A stretch of 25,017 nt of DNA from Purshia tridentata (GCA_003254885.1 QANT01007828.1:1-25017); one strand, 5' to 3'; positions 1 through 12,209 are shown, counted from the first letter of the stretch. Notes: generated by a model not told the origin, from the sequence alone. Numbers and translations: made by a program.

Positions 1-240
1 CAATTGAAACCGTTCAATATCAAGATTATTATTTATAAATTAACTCTACAAAAAATTATCTAAATTAAAAATCGTTTAGTTATCTAACTGTTATCAAATA
101 AATAGATAATTTTGATAATAGTTAAATTTATTGTTAGTTATTTGATAACAGTTAGATGACTAAACAATTTCTGATTTGAATAATTTTTCACAGAATTGAT
201 CTATAAATGATGATCTTGATATTGAATAATTCCGATCGTA
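1..240. mobile_element. Fold-back MITE, cut by the window edge
   Basis: The first ~115 bases are largely the reverse complement of ~125-240. The word TTCAATATCAAG near base 14 returns inverted near base 220, and CTAACTGTTATCAAATAA in the left arm pairs with TTATTTGATAACAGTTAG in the right arm. The arms are nearly contiguous, with a very short loop and no coding potential, as expected for a non-autonomous DNA transposon. The left end may lie outside the window, so no target duplication can be read. A second element of similar design and partly similar sequence is at 22814-23168. The superfamily is not determined. Confidence 0.7.
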
Positions 241-2009
241 AGATTAAATTGTCAAATGAACAAAAAAAAGAAAAAAACACAAGAAAAAAACAAAAAAAAA
301 GGCACATAATATTTCTTGTCAAAAAAAGCCATATATGACAGCCAATAATACAAGAAGCCTTAACATGCCCGCAATTCGATGCCTAACTTATTCATTTTCT
401 CAATTCCATCACTATATGTATTGGCATTGCAGCTGTTAAACGATGTAGATGGCATTTGTTATTTTCAGAAAATAGATCCATGAGTGACATATCACATTCT
501 TTTTAAGGATATAGACAGCTCATCTAAATTTAAAAAAGACTTCTGTGGAATCTCCACTAGCTTATATTAATTGGGGTCAAAAGTGTGCATCACATCCCAC
601 AGCTACTTATTCTGGCAGGTATTTTACTAAATATATGTGTTAAATTTTGTTCATTAAATGATATCACAGTATTTCAATTATGTACGTTTTCATTTTTAAT
701 CTTATTTATTTCAAACAAATAAAATATATTATCATACATATTAAAAATATCGTAAAGTTTCATTCAGATTCAAACGTTCACATGTTAACATCTTGTGCCA
801 AGCATTCGGTGACCACTATCAAACATTTGAACCTGTTTTTCGACATATTCATAAAGTTTAACTATAGGATTTTGAGTGGGCATAACACCTCTACAAAATT
901 CATTCTATACCCTAAAAGGGTATATAGTGAACCTGTCGACCTATACCCTCAAAATTAGATGGAGGAAGTAGCGTCGAGCATTGCAAGAAGTGATCGGTTT
1001 TTTTGACAAAACTTCACCGAACTTTCAACACTATTACTAAGCACTCGGAAGTGTGTTCACACGTTCTCACGTCCACACCTGAATGGCTCTACTTACCATT
1101 CAAGCATTAGTACCAGTAGTCGCTAATAATGGTACTTATTAAACGGGCGAGGTATGACTTCATTAGTAGTATGCATCTCCAAATAAAGTAGTGGTACAGG
1201 TACTTTTGATCAGCTCATTGATGCCAAAAATCGATAATCAATACTTGGGGTCTTCCACCTTCTTCCCTCTGATTCTGTTATTTGGAGTTACAAAGGTGTG
1301 GCTAGGGTACATATTGTTTCTTGTGTTTTTTGGCATCTATCTGGCATTGGATGTATTGGGATCTAGAAATATATATTGATGAACGTACATGAAAACTCCC
1401 TTTGAATTTGCCTAAGATCTTTGCAATTCATATATTTCTCTTAGGGTTGGCTTGTTTAATTTGGTTTATAAGTGGCCAAATAAAACTTTTATGCACCAAG
1501 AAAACCGGCAAGACAGAATAGCGATCATTTGAAGAGCACCGGTGTAGTGTCAGCCACTGACTCTCCAATATTAACGTCGAGTGATAGTTCAAATTAGAAG
1601 AAATTGATCGATAACCTTTGGTATGTAGAGAAAGTAATTACCTTTGAGAAAGAGGAAGTGTCTTATTCCTAGGAAGAGAAAAGAACAAGAATTCTCAAAT
1701 TGAGTGATTCAAGTGTCCTCAACCTACCCCAAAGAGTGCTTAATGCTTAAGTTAATTAAATTAGGAGCCTTAGGCCTTCTCTAGTGGTCAGGGCCATTAT
1801 TGAGAGCCAAAGTCTTTTGTTTTTCTGCCTAAATAGTACTGCTAAGAATAGGAGTGATATCAATTACCTTTTTCCAGTGGTGCTGAGAAACAAATATGAT
1901 TAGTCAAATTTTTGTACCAAAAAAGAAGTGGATTAGGTGAAATAAAAAGTGGGCTGGAAAAAAATCACTTGAACCGTCTGAAAATACCAATAAAAAAGTA
2001 GACTATATA
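241..2009. other. AT-rich intergenic DNA, no gene recognised
   Basis: No open reading frame here has convincing coding character. The longest (680-958 and 1191-1379, plus strand) are low-complexity or hydrophobic translations without family resemblance. There is an A-rich tract at about 258-300. I see no RNA gene or element end. Confidence 0.6.
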
Positions 2010-2017
2010 GGGATAAG

Positions 2018-2563
2018 TAGGGGTGGGCGTTGGGCGGGGTGGGTCGGGTGGGAGCTCAACCCGCCACCACCCATATAGTCAATGGGCGGGGCGGTTGCAA
2101 GTTAATCGGGGAGCGGGTTTGAGCGGGTCGGTAGCAGGTGAGTCGTTTAGGTATAGTGGAAATTAAAGAGGGTGAGGGTGAGTTTATATGCATGCCAACC
2201 TCCCAAAATTGAAGTAAATTATTTGCGTATATACTTAGAATGATGTTAATGACCGCCATTTTACCCATAAAAAAGACTTATCTTCTCTTAAAAGTATGGA
2301 AACAATGTTTCTTAAACAACATAAGTGAGGAAATTGATGAATAAAGTAATTATATAAATAGATAATAATTTTACTAACTCTTGACTCTTGTAAAAGACAT
2401 CCATTCTATTCCATATATTCCATAATCGGTTAAACGGGTGGTGATGGGCGATGAAGGAGGAAACCCAAATCCGAGCCGTCGACTATTGGGTGGATCGGGT
2501 GAATACTAAACGGGTGGCGGCTCGGGCGGTAAGTGGTGGTGGGTGGGTTGATGCCCACCCCTA
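2018..2563. mobile_element. Non-autonomous hAT-type element, 546 bp
   Basis: The left end reads TAGGGGTGGGC and the right end is its exact reverse complement GCCCACCCCTA, giving an 11-bp terminal inverted repeat. It is flanked by GGGATAAG (2010-2017) and GGGAGAAG (2564-2571), an 8-bp target duplication with one mismatch. An 8-bp duplication and a T/CAGGGGTGGGC-like terminus are typical of the hAT superfamily. Subterminal regions are rich in GGGTGGG/GGCGGG words on both sides. There is no transposase coding capacity, so it would need a transposase supplied in trans. Confidence 0.85.
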
Positions 2564-2571
2564 GGGAGAAG

Positions 2572-3330
2572 GAAGCCCAAACTAGATGAATTGGTAATTA
2601 TCTGATATATTAAAGGGTAAACATGTTACTATTTAGCTATAGCTTTTGTACCTTTGGAGCAAAGCCAACAAAAACTATAGCTAAAGCTAAAAAGTTGTGC
2701 TAAATAAAGCATTTAGCAATTTAGCATAGCACCAACCATTGTACATGCTCTTAGGAACTTGGTCTAGTCATCTTGGTCATGTCAGCCTCATTAGTGTTTA
2801 GAACAACATAGAAGTAATAGCCACACTATTTGGTAAATGTCCATGGCAATTTTGAAGATGACCGTGAATGTCCACACTATTTTCGGTTTTCATAGTTTGG
2901 CATACTTGTTGCAGAGCATGAGCTTACATCGAAGCCAACTTGCCGGGCAAGGAACTTTCCTCTATCACTACTTTTCCTCACACCCTATTATAACTTTAAT
3001 CACATAATGCACATACATGGCATGTGTATGTGATTCTTCTAGATTTATATATGTCTATCTGATTGGTTGTGACATATAAACTAGAGAGAGTGATATATAG
3101 CAGTACAATATATGGGTCAATTCGAGCTCATAAGAGTCGTTGTTAAGTCAGATTTCATGCAACAACATACAACATGAAACTTATTAAGATGGAGTTTGGC
3201 AATGCCTTGCAGTTAGTACCTGAACAGTTTTCATAAAAATGACAACACATTGGGACAGCAAAGTGTGGTCCTATATTTCACATGCTCATGTACCAGAGCA
3301 GATTCAATAGTATAGTCCTCACAACCCATT
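2572..3330. other. Intergenic DNA with possible MITE fragment
   Basis: At about 2625-2755 words around TTTAGC and AGCTATAGCTTT recur in both orientations, and the segment ends in CATTGTACATGCTCTTAGG. That ending resembles the termini of some PIF/Harbinger-like plant MITEs, but I cannot find a matching left end or a target duplication, so only a fragment is suggested. The rest (2760-3330) is the 5' flank of the gene starting at 3429 and shows nothing else recognisable. Confidence 0.35.
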
Positions 3331-3341
3331 CAGTGACCATA

Positions 3342-3350
3342 TATATAAAA
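3342..3350 (+). promoter_or_regulatory. TATA box of the 144-aa gene
   Basis: TATATAAAA lies about 80 bases before the ATG at 3429, which would put the transcription start near 3375-3385. It favours the ATG at 3429 over the in-frame ATG at 3282, which lies upstream of the TATA box. The presumed 5' leader holds a 12-base tandem duplication (CACATTGCATAC twice, ~3374-3397). Confidence 0.6.
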
Positions 3351-3428
3351 CATTACAACCCTCCATTGCTTCCCACATTGCATACCACATTGCATACCAC
3401 TTATCAATTTGATCTATCACATTCTATC

Positions 3429-3863
3429 ATGGCCTCCCAACTTGTATGCCTAGCAGTAGCAGGACCCTTGAAGCCCCATCATAGAAAGTTCACCAAACCA
3501 GCATCATACAAAAAGAGAGTGATGAATTCTTCTGCATCTCCCCATCATCAAAATTTTGGTCACCAACATGTTAAGTTGGAAAGTACTTCTAATCCTTTGG
3601 AAAGTGAAGATGTGAAGGAGAAAAAGAGCAAGTTTAAAGGAAGATTTGAGGTACAAGAACCTCCCAGGTTAGGCCTTTGGTACCTGAAATCTTGTATGAG
3701 CTACATTCTAAGAAAGGCGAGAGCATTTTACAACGAGTTCTGCTGTGATGCAATATTTGATGATGATACAAGGGAGGGATTGGGATATGAAGTAGTGTTG
3801 GTAGATCCATATTTTTCAATCCCAGTTACTCCTTGCACCTCCACTACTGATTCTAGTCAGTGA
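3429..3863 (+). CDS. Uncharacterised 144-aa plant protein, single exon
   Basis: I do not recognise this protein. The ATG at 3429 is preferred because a TATA box sits ~80 bases upstream. The frame is open further up to an ATG at 3282, but that stretch precedes the TATA box. The N-terminal ~45 residues are basic and rich in Ser, His and Lys with almost no acidic residues, which could be an organelle-targeting or nuclear region. A charged linker (about 50-80) contains KEKKSKFKGRFEVQEPP. A compact segment at ~82-112 (LGLWYLKSCMSYILRKARAF, then Cys-Cys) could form an amphipathic helix. It is followed by an acidic DDDTREGLGYEVVLVDPYF stretch and a Thr/Ser-rich tail. No signal peptide or membrane segment is evident. 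AATAAA lies 57 bases after the stop codon. The ordered composition, TATA box and poly(A) signal suggest a real gene, but function is unknown. Confidence 0.68.
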   Translation: MASQLVCLAVAGPLKPHHRKFTKPASYKKRVMNSSASPHHQNFGHQHVKLESTSNPLESEDVKEKKSKFKGRFEVQEPPRLGLWYLKSCMSYILRKARAFYNEFCCDAIFDDDTREGLGYEVVLVDPYFSIPVTPCTSTTDSSQ

Positions 3864-4079
3864 TCTACATGTACTGTATTGATCATGAAGATAATGCTGA
3901 GAACCTGCCTGCATATGAAAATAAATTCTTTGCTGATTTTCGGGTGTTGATCTTGTACTTATGCCGATCGTTTAACATAACCACAAGCACAAAATCAACC
4001 AGAAAGGGATCAGTAGAGGATTCAGATGCATTTATTCTACCTACTGGGACTATGTATTAGTTCGATATAGACTAGCTAA

Positions 4080-5468
4080 TAGAGGTAAAGCTTGTGCTTA
4101 AGAATTGCTGAAGAGTTCTCATGTCATCGATCATGTTATGTATATTTGCCATCCATTCAACTCCTGTCTCGTGTTCTCTGATTTTTTGTTCTTAACTAGG
4201 AAAAAGGGAGGCAATATATAATCGTGAAGGAGAATAATCATGAAAACGTTCTCAATTTATAAGTTAAACTGAAAAGTTTGTAGTTAATAATGATAATCCA
4301 AAAAGAAATTTATATTTTAAGCTAATGATAATTGAAGATTGTGACAATTCATAACTCTTCAACTCCCAAGTCCACTTTTGAAAGATTTTTAACTGGAAGC
4401 CAGCCAAATAAAAATTTAAGTTGAAGCCCAATATTATATATCCGCATACGCGCACGTGGAAGGGAAAAACACGCTACCAAGCACTCAGTAGGCTTCTAAA
4501 GGCTCGGCAAGTTGAGCGCTCAATAGGCTTTCGAGAGCTCGTCGGATGCAAATGCATCCTGCATCTACATTTGCACATTTTTAGGTTTCAGGTAGATGGC
4601 ATTTTGTTTCAAGTAGCAAATGACATGTTTTAGGTTTTAGATTGTAGATGCAACTTTTAGATGTAGGGTTAGATTGCAAATGCCTTTTTCGATTGCTTGG
4701 CAAGAATTGCTGAGCGCTCGATGAGATCCACCGAGCACTCAATAGAAATTGTCGAGCGCTCAATAGACCATTTGGACTTCCACTTGATTTTTAGGCAGAC
4801 TGGACTGTGCGTTAAATTTCTTTCTCATTTTGGGTTTCTACTTAAAGTATTCTAAGGTCAGGCCTCAACCATCAAAATTAAAAGCCAATAAGTCTGAAAG
4901 AGGAAGGGTAATGACTCTATATATGAGCTGAAGAATAAGAGTAATCTGAGTAAGACCATTTGTCATGAAGCAGGCTTCACAGAACACCCCAGAGAAATGA
5001 ATAATGCTAATCTTTGAGCAAGAAGATGAACGCCTTGGATAATTGAACGAGTCAACAAGGACATGAACAATTCCCCAACAAAGATCAACGAAGTTTAGAA
5101 TCTCCTTCAATTTCGGAGGGTAAAAAGACACTTCAATTTCGGAGGGTACAATGAGTTTCAAAGAGTGAGACACGAGACATAATTCAAAAGGCATAGGCAC
5201 AATTAAGCCAAAATAATAATAACTTTTGTTAAATTTCAGATTGTTAATGATACATAAAAAGTTGCAATCTATTCATATATATTTTATAATTCCACACTAT
5301 AAGGTTGAAGAGCCATGACAAAATCCTATGCATAAACTATTCAAACTGTTTGGTCTTTCCTTTCTCTAATGTTCATCAATGAGATGTGGAAGTGTAAGGT
5401 TTCAAGAAATCCTAAAAGCAAAACAAAACTTTTTGAGGAAGCAAAAGTTTCTTGCCCTATCAAAAAAT
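4080..5468. other. Intergenic DNA between two convergent genes
   Basis: This stretch lies between the 3' ends of the plus-strand gene ending at 3863 and the minus-strand gene ending at 5469. Apart from the GAGCGCTC-motif cluster (separate entry) and a 20-base direct duplication containing CTTCAATTTCGGAGGGTA at ~5105-5150, I see no gene or element. The 111-codon minus-strand frame at 4865-5200 has no coding signature. Confidence 0.5.
4480..4766. repeat. Cluster of five GAGCGCTCAATAG-like motifs
   Basis: Variants of GAGCGCTCAATAG start near 4480 (GCACTCAGTAG), 4514, 4711 (GAGCGCTCGATGAG), 4733 (GAGCACTCAATAG) and 4754. Two lie left and three right of a ~180-base stretch rich in GCAAATG and TAGATG words. 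The right-hand three are spaced 21-22 bases apart. The core GAGCGCTC is itself a palindrome. The arrangement suggests a piece of an LTR or other dispersed repeat, but no element ends are visible. Confidence 0.5.
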
Positions 5469-8400
5469 TTATTCCCTGGATATCTCAAATTCAGCACCAA
5501 TTGGTAAATGATCACTTGGATGGCTGAAGTTTGGTAGTCCACCATCAACGTCAGAAGAGTCTGGTTCTGGAAGCTCAAGAAAACCGACTGGTTTTATGTG
5601 GTCAGATGGGGAAAAGAATATATAATCAAGTGTATCAGTGAAGCCAGGGGTGCAATTTGTAAATTGTGGTTCACCTCTTGTACAAGCATACACACTACAC
5701 AAGGGAATAGGCAGATCTTCTAAAATATCTGGCGTCGGTTCCAATGAAGGGTTGCCCGAAATAAGGTACTGGTAAACCTGAAATGTCAAAAATGTTAGAA
5801 CTAGGGGAACCATTCAAGGACATTGAAGATTTTTCCAAGCAAGCAAGCTACTTGCCAGAAACTTGAGCTCAGCTTGAAAGTCTTTTACTTGCATGCTTGT
5901 AGGAGCCCCGTATGGTCTCCACAAACAATTTCTATGTTTTATGTTAGTTTTATTCACACCAACATCATTGTTTTTCTTTATCAATCTACTTATTTTTCTG
6001 CTGCTCACAAAACTTCAAGCATACTTTGGCTCATATTAGACAAGAGTGTTATTTAAAGATGAAATTTAAACACTGGGAGTCTGGAACACCCTCTCAGGCA
6101 TCACCACTTGCCTGCATGGACTCAGATAAAACCAAGGGAATCTAAACAATTCAGACAAAAAGATGCAAAAGGCAATACAAAGAGGAAACCAAGTTACTTA
6201 AAATGCTCTGGAGACTTCCCCAGATGGGGTTCAGAAAATTTGACCAAAAGAAAAGATGGATTCATAGAATTTGTTAATATATTATTAATATGACCTGTAA
6301 TTTTATTTTTTTTGGAGCTTAATTAATATGACCTGTATGCTAAACATTTTTGTTCAGTTTCTTACTCCTGAGGTACTTTATTTTCAACAAGTTCAGTCAC
6401 CAACTAGAAGAATTAAAAGTGGAAAGTTTTTGTGCAATGCAAAAGTTTAGGCAAATTTTACTTATTTTATTAATCCATGTCAATATGTTATATTAATGGT
6501 AGGGTTCACATATTTTGGGACTCAATTATTATTAGGCAATACTGTTACTTAACAATGAAATTAAAAAACCAGAAGACTTCGTGTACCACCACCTGCCTTC
6601 ATGGACTAAGACAACCCAAAGGATCTGAACCAATAAAACCATGATATAGAAAATTGAAAGAGGAAACATGGTAAATTAAGAAGTTTAAGGGCATTAAACC
6701 TTATCCCCTGGGGTTGAATTGAAGTCACCAGCTACAATTAATAAAGGATTGCACTCGAATCGGTCTGATACCAATGTTTTAAATCGAGCTAAGCGTGATA
6801 GAAGATATTTAGCTTGCGCAAGCTTAACGTCAGCCCAGTCTGGATCCCTGAAGGATAAGCAAAAATATCCCAAACAATTTGAACATGTAAATATAAACCC
6901 CATGCTAGGCCAAGAAACCTAAACACAACACCGCATAAACTAGGAGCAAACAAATAAAAAATAAAAAATAAAAAATAAAAATCAACTACTGTACCAGTAA
7001 AGGTGTGTGTTTGCCACGATAACAACATGATTAGAAGGATTTTTTAGCTTGAATGCTCCCATAATTCCAACACAATCACGTTTTAGTCTGACACAAGGAT
7101 CATTTGGATCTCCACAATCCTGAGTGCTTTTTAATGTTGAAACTGAAGACACAAGTTAATGGAAAAACTGTCGTAAGCAACCCGGATAGTAATTATCAAT
7201 GATCATTAGTTCTGAGGAAAAAATTGTTATAAGACAAACAAAAACTACGATTAAAAACACCAAAATAAAAAAAACACAGAATAGAAGGGAAAAACCAACA
7301 ACAATTTCAACACCAACAATAACAAAAACAATAGCAACACAGAGAAAGTATCAAAGCATGAGGACATGCCCTCTGATGTGCTAGGAATTAATGACATAAC
7401 TTTGAATGACATAAATGAGGGGGACTCCAACATTCTGAACCTCTGAGTCAGTACACCAAGAGCAACATGAAGTCAACAATGTAGATATATTGGAAAGCTG
7501 TAGTGGTTTAGTTGCTATGATTTGAACTTGTAGCTGTTGTTTTAGTACTGGATTTATTAGGTTGAGTAGATGATGCAAATTTATAGTTTTCTGGTTTGTG
7601 ACTATCTTTTACACCATGTTTGTACTTTCTTTGATTAATAAAAATGTTTCTGATCAGTATATATAATTTTAATCACTAACAGATGTACACACTAACTAAA
7701 GCTCATGACCTTTCTAATCACAATTTGTGAATTTAACCACGAAGATTGACAAGAACATAGAACACAAAATGTGATTAATTTAAAAACAAAACAAAAAACA
7801 AACGAATAAGTAATGGAATTTACCATTTATGTGTCCACCTTTGTTTTCAATAGCTTCCTTATCATTTGGTTTATCATCACCTAGTTTATTTTCATCTTGA
7901 ATTGAGTTTACCAGATCATTGTATTCTACTTTCTCCTCTAACACCAACTCTGCCCTGAAGGAATAAGAACAGTTAAACAGGCACAATTAAGATAGTCTTA
8001 CATTTCAATTTGAATAGGTAGCATACGGTTGAGAAGTTCAAAAATAGATGGAGAGAAATAATGTAAAGTTGTGACTATATCTGTCTCTCATTGCTAGAGA
8101 CAGCGCTATAAGTTTTGACATTTCAGATAATTGAGCATTAGTCCTCTAACTCCCATATGATTCCATGACATAGATGTTGGAAGTGTCTTCTACAGGGAAT
8201 CAACACAACTTAATTAATATTTCTTTAACATAACCTAAATCTGGTACTTTTTTAATCAATACCACTAGTTTAGTGTTTTAGCCCTTTTTTTATTTTTGAT
8301 GAGAAACAAAATTCTATAAGAATCAAGGCAGTTACAATCTTTGTGGACAAGGTATCCGCTAAATACAGACACCAAATGTATTCAATCTCTAGCTAATATA

Positions 8401-11400
8401 CAACAAAAACCATGACATCTAGATAATAACAGCTTTCCACCCACAAAGATAGCAAAAATAAAAATTAAAAAATGGAATTTCCCAAGACTCAGAAGAAACC
8501 GAAGCCCAAAGTGAAGTCCAAAACCTAGTTTAGCCCATTAAACCTGTACCCTCTCCCCTCTGAAACCTTAAAATTCCTTTAGTCCTTTTCAACCACACCA
8601 CCAAAAATACAGTCAAACCATTCCTCTCTAAGAGCCTTTGTGCCTTTCACAAATAGATCTGAGCAAACTGCTGGAATCACCCAACATAGTCCAACCCGCC
8701 TAAATAACCTTAACCATAAGTTCAACACAATGGACAATAAGAAACAAATGGTCTCAACTCCTCCTCCTTTGCATGTGATACACCATTGGGAAGAAATATG
8801 AACATTAGGTCTTGTACAATGAATAACAAGTGTTCACCCTACCATGCGCTATAATCTAAGCAAGGACACATACCTTAGGAGGTACTTTAACCTTCCAAAT
8901 CATAGAATAGGTTTGGAACAAAGAAAGAGATGGATTATCACGTAACTCCTTGAAATAAGATTTACAAGGAAATTGAAGAATCCAACTTCCATCTCATCCT
9001 ATCTGGACTAGAGGGTTGCAAAATAACCGTTTCCAATAAAGATAAAAATAAGTGACCTCCCAAATTTCAGATTCATTCAGGTGCCTACAAAATCCTTAAT
9101 CCCAACTTAAAGAAAGCTATTCTGGCTATGGATGGATATACTGTTACATAGGGACAATCTGTAGAGACATGGAAAAGTTCTGAACAAAGGACTCTCTTCC
9201 CAAAATCTGACCCTCTTCCCATTACCCGCCACAAAATGACACCAGGGCACAAGAGAATCAAACCTTGGCAAATATCTTTCCAAGGGCAATGAAATGAACT
9301 TATTACCACTGGATTAGAATCCCACCAATTTTCGTGCAAGTGCAACCCATATTTGCTTCTAACAACAACATAAGGGAACCCTCTCCAACGGAAATCTCAT
9401 CACCATGTTCCAAGTAATGCCTAATTTCTATTCGCCAAATTGAAAACTCCCAAACTCCCAAATAAGTAATGATCCATCTTCCCTTAAATTCCTCATCAAT
9501 TTCACTTGTGCTGGATTTATTTTTTTTTTTTTTTCTATTATCCAATCTTTCGACGATTGTTGGTTAACTTAGTGAGCTAACAGCTAACAGCTAACGAACC
9601 TCCTCTTGAGAGAAATGCTTTCGTCCAACCTTCAATCTCTTTTCCACTCTCTTCCACCAAATCCCAAAAATTACCAATCCATGGATCAACTCCAAGTGGG
9701 ATGCCCCAAGTATTTCAAAGGTCAACTCCCCACTCTACAACCCAAAGAATTGGCTAAATTAATTACTGTACTAGTTGAATATTTATCCATGCAATTGAAC
9801 ACTTGGCCTTGTTAATTTGTGGCCCCTATAACAAACAAAATGTCTCCAACAATTTGAAGAGATCAAAACTTGTGTTCTTAAATGTTAAATACCTACTCTT
9901 ATTATTATTTTCTTATTTTTCTAGATGGTCATTCTAATTAATAAATATTTTAACTTATACATTTTCTAATTGGAAAAAGAAATCAGTTTTTAACATACAT
10001 GTTGTGCTTATAAAAAATTCCACATCCGTCACGCTTTTGCCCACTCCTCTGAATATAAATACTAGAATACCCATTGCTCTCTATATTTCCTTTGTAAAAG
10101 CTGTCGTACTCATCAACTTCCTGGAAAGAATTTTATATTTTTCAAAACAGGTTATATACAATGGGATAGCGAGTTTAAAACAAGTAGACATTAGGAGGGA
10201 ATGTTACCTCCCCCGTCTTCAAAGAGAATTAGAGTAAGATAACAAAGAATAGAGAAAATAAAACCTGTAGGCAGAGAAAGTCAGCTCCAAGGTTCTTGAG
10301 AACACTCAAAATTGCCTGTGATCGAGCTTTCCACCTATAGTAAGCATAATTTCCAAATATAAATTTTCATTTGAGATGTTACTAGCCCATATACAAATAA
10401 GATATAAAACTCTGAAGTACAAACAAGAAGTATTCTTTAACTTTGTACTTTCAAGAATTCCATGGCTCTCTTTCAGCTAATTTTCTCAGATGTAAAGGTC
10501 AAAAAGGAAAACTCAAAACATCATGTGAAGGTAGCAAGAATTTCTGGATATCATAGAATTTAAAAGATTGGGTTATAGTCAAGTGAAATGCAAGTCTGAA
10601 TAGACCTGAAAATAAAAGAGATCACAAATGGGTACAAGAAGAAAAGAAAAAGTTACAGGATAGGTAACACAGAAAATTCTTCTGAAGCAGAATGTTGTAT
10701 AATGCCTATGTTATTATCTTCATAACTCTTTTTGACATGTATAGCTTTTTTATTAGAAAACATATGCTTTATTATCTTCATGATTCTTTCAATTTATATA
10801 ACATGTGCAAGAAAAAATTGCCAAAATAAAAGTCCTAATTTATTTCTTCTGGGCCTTCGCCAATTTTTCAGCAATCAAGTCAAAATATCACCACAAGTTG
10901 ACCTTAATTGCTAGTTATTTAATGTACCAAAGTATAACCATGTACTAGGGATATTCAGTGCACTGACATACCATCTGGGCATTCAAAAACAAACATTTAT
11001 ATGTTACATACATGCAACCAAACCCAAATTCTATCATATACATAGATCTAAGTTCCTGCTTATAATTCTGTGGACGTAATAGATTTGATTGTTTGCTATG
11101 TATTGCTAGAAGCCAATATTATTCTGATGCAGGAGCATCTATGAAGCTTGGACCCATTAATAGATGGTTGATGCGGTATCTTTTTCTGAGAATTCAGGTT
11201 TGAGAGTTTCTTTTGGGCTCCTAAACCCTAGAACTCATCGATCAGCATTCCATGTTTGATCTTATAGCTTAAATCTCTCTTTTCTCTACTGTTTGTTTCT
11301 GGAAGTTCTGTCTATTCTAGATTTTTGCCCTTAGCAAGACAGCAGCCTTTGCTTATGTGCTGCATCATATTCCAATATCATGCCAATTTATGAAACAAAT

Positions 11401-12152
11401 AATAATGAAAATTATTGATCGCAGTATAAGAAAACAAGGATGACTTAGGTTATGCTTTATACTTGAGACAAGTGGATGGAGAGTGTGGAAACAAGGAGCT
11501 CTTTACATATACCTATCACATAAAAAATATAAATAAAGAAATTGTTAAGGGTTAACATACGGGAACAGAAACCAAAATATGGCAATAAACATGCACAAGG
11601 GATTTAAATTCCTTAAATCTAATCTGTAGGGAGTTCCCTCATCAAAAAACAAATTATGACATAATGAAGAATAAGAGAACTAATAAAACCAAAGGAAGGG
11701 AAAATTAAAATAAATTAAATTCACATGTAACACCAAAACAAACAAAAAGCACATCAGCTCAACAGCTTAACAGGGAATGATGAGAAACAAACATATATAA
11801 ATTCATCAAAAATTTGTCAAACAAATCCACAATATCATACCTGATAAAGCCAATGCAACAGTGTATAATAAATTATGTCTCACACACCCACAGCATTGCA
11901 GATACTCAACAACATTTTTTCCCATTCATTTTATACTGATCAAAAAACTAAGAATCAAACCATCATGTGGCATAGAAAGGTAAAAAGGGACTAAATTCAG
12001 AATGAACAAATTTTGAATTTTAGCTTTCCTACCTCTCTAGTCCTGTGAAGCAAATTTTATTATGCTTGCTCTGTGAGAACACAATATTTATCACACCTGT
12101 TGTTATATGCAATTTCCATCAAGTTACCAAAACAAAACAAAAAANAAAAAAA

Positions 12153-12209
<57 letters not shown>

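Noticed and set aside
3282-3428. N-terminal extension of the 144-aa protein to an upstream in-frame ATG
   Set aside because: The extension lies across and upstream of the TATA box and reads like translated promoter/leader sequence (HTTLHTTYQ repeat).
4865-5200. 111-codon minus-strand frame
   Set aside because: No family resemblance, no splice context and no promoter; its DNA includes a local duplication (CTTCAATTTCGGAGGG twice).
9606-10237. Plus-strand frames of 69 and 77 codons
   Set aside because: They are antisense to the LINE reverse-transcriptase fragment and to exon 6 of the CCR4-like gene.
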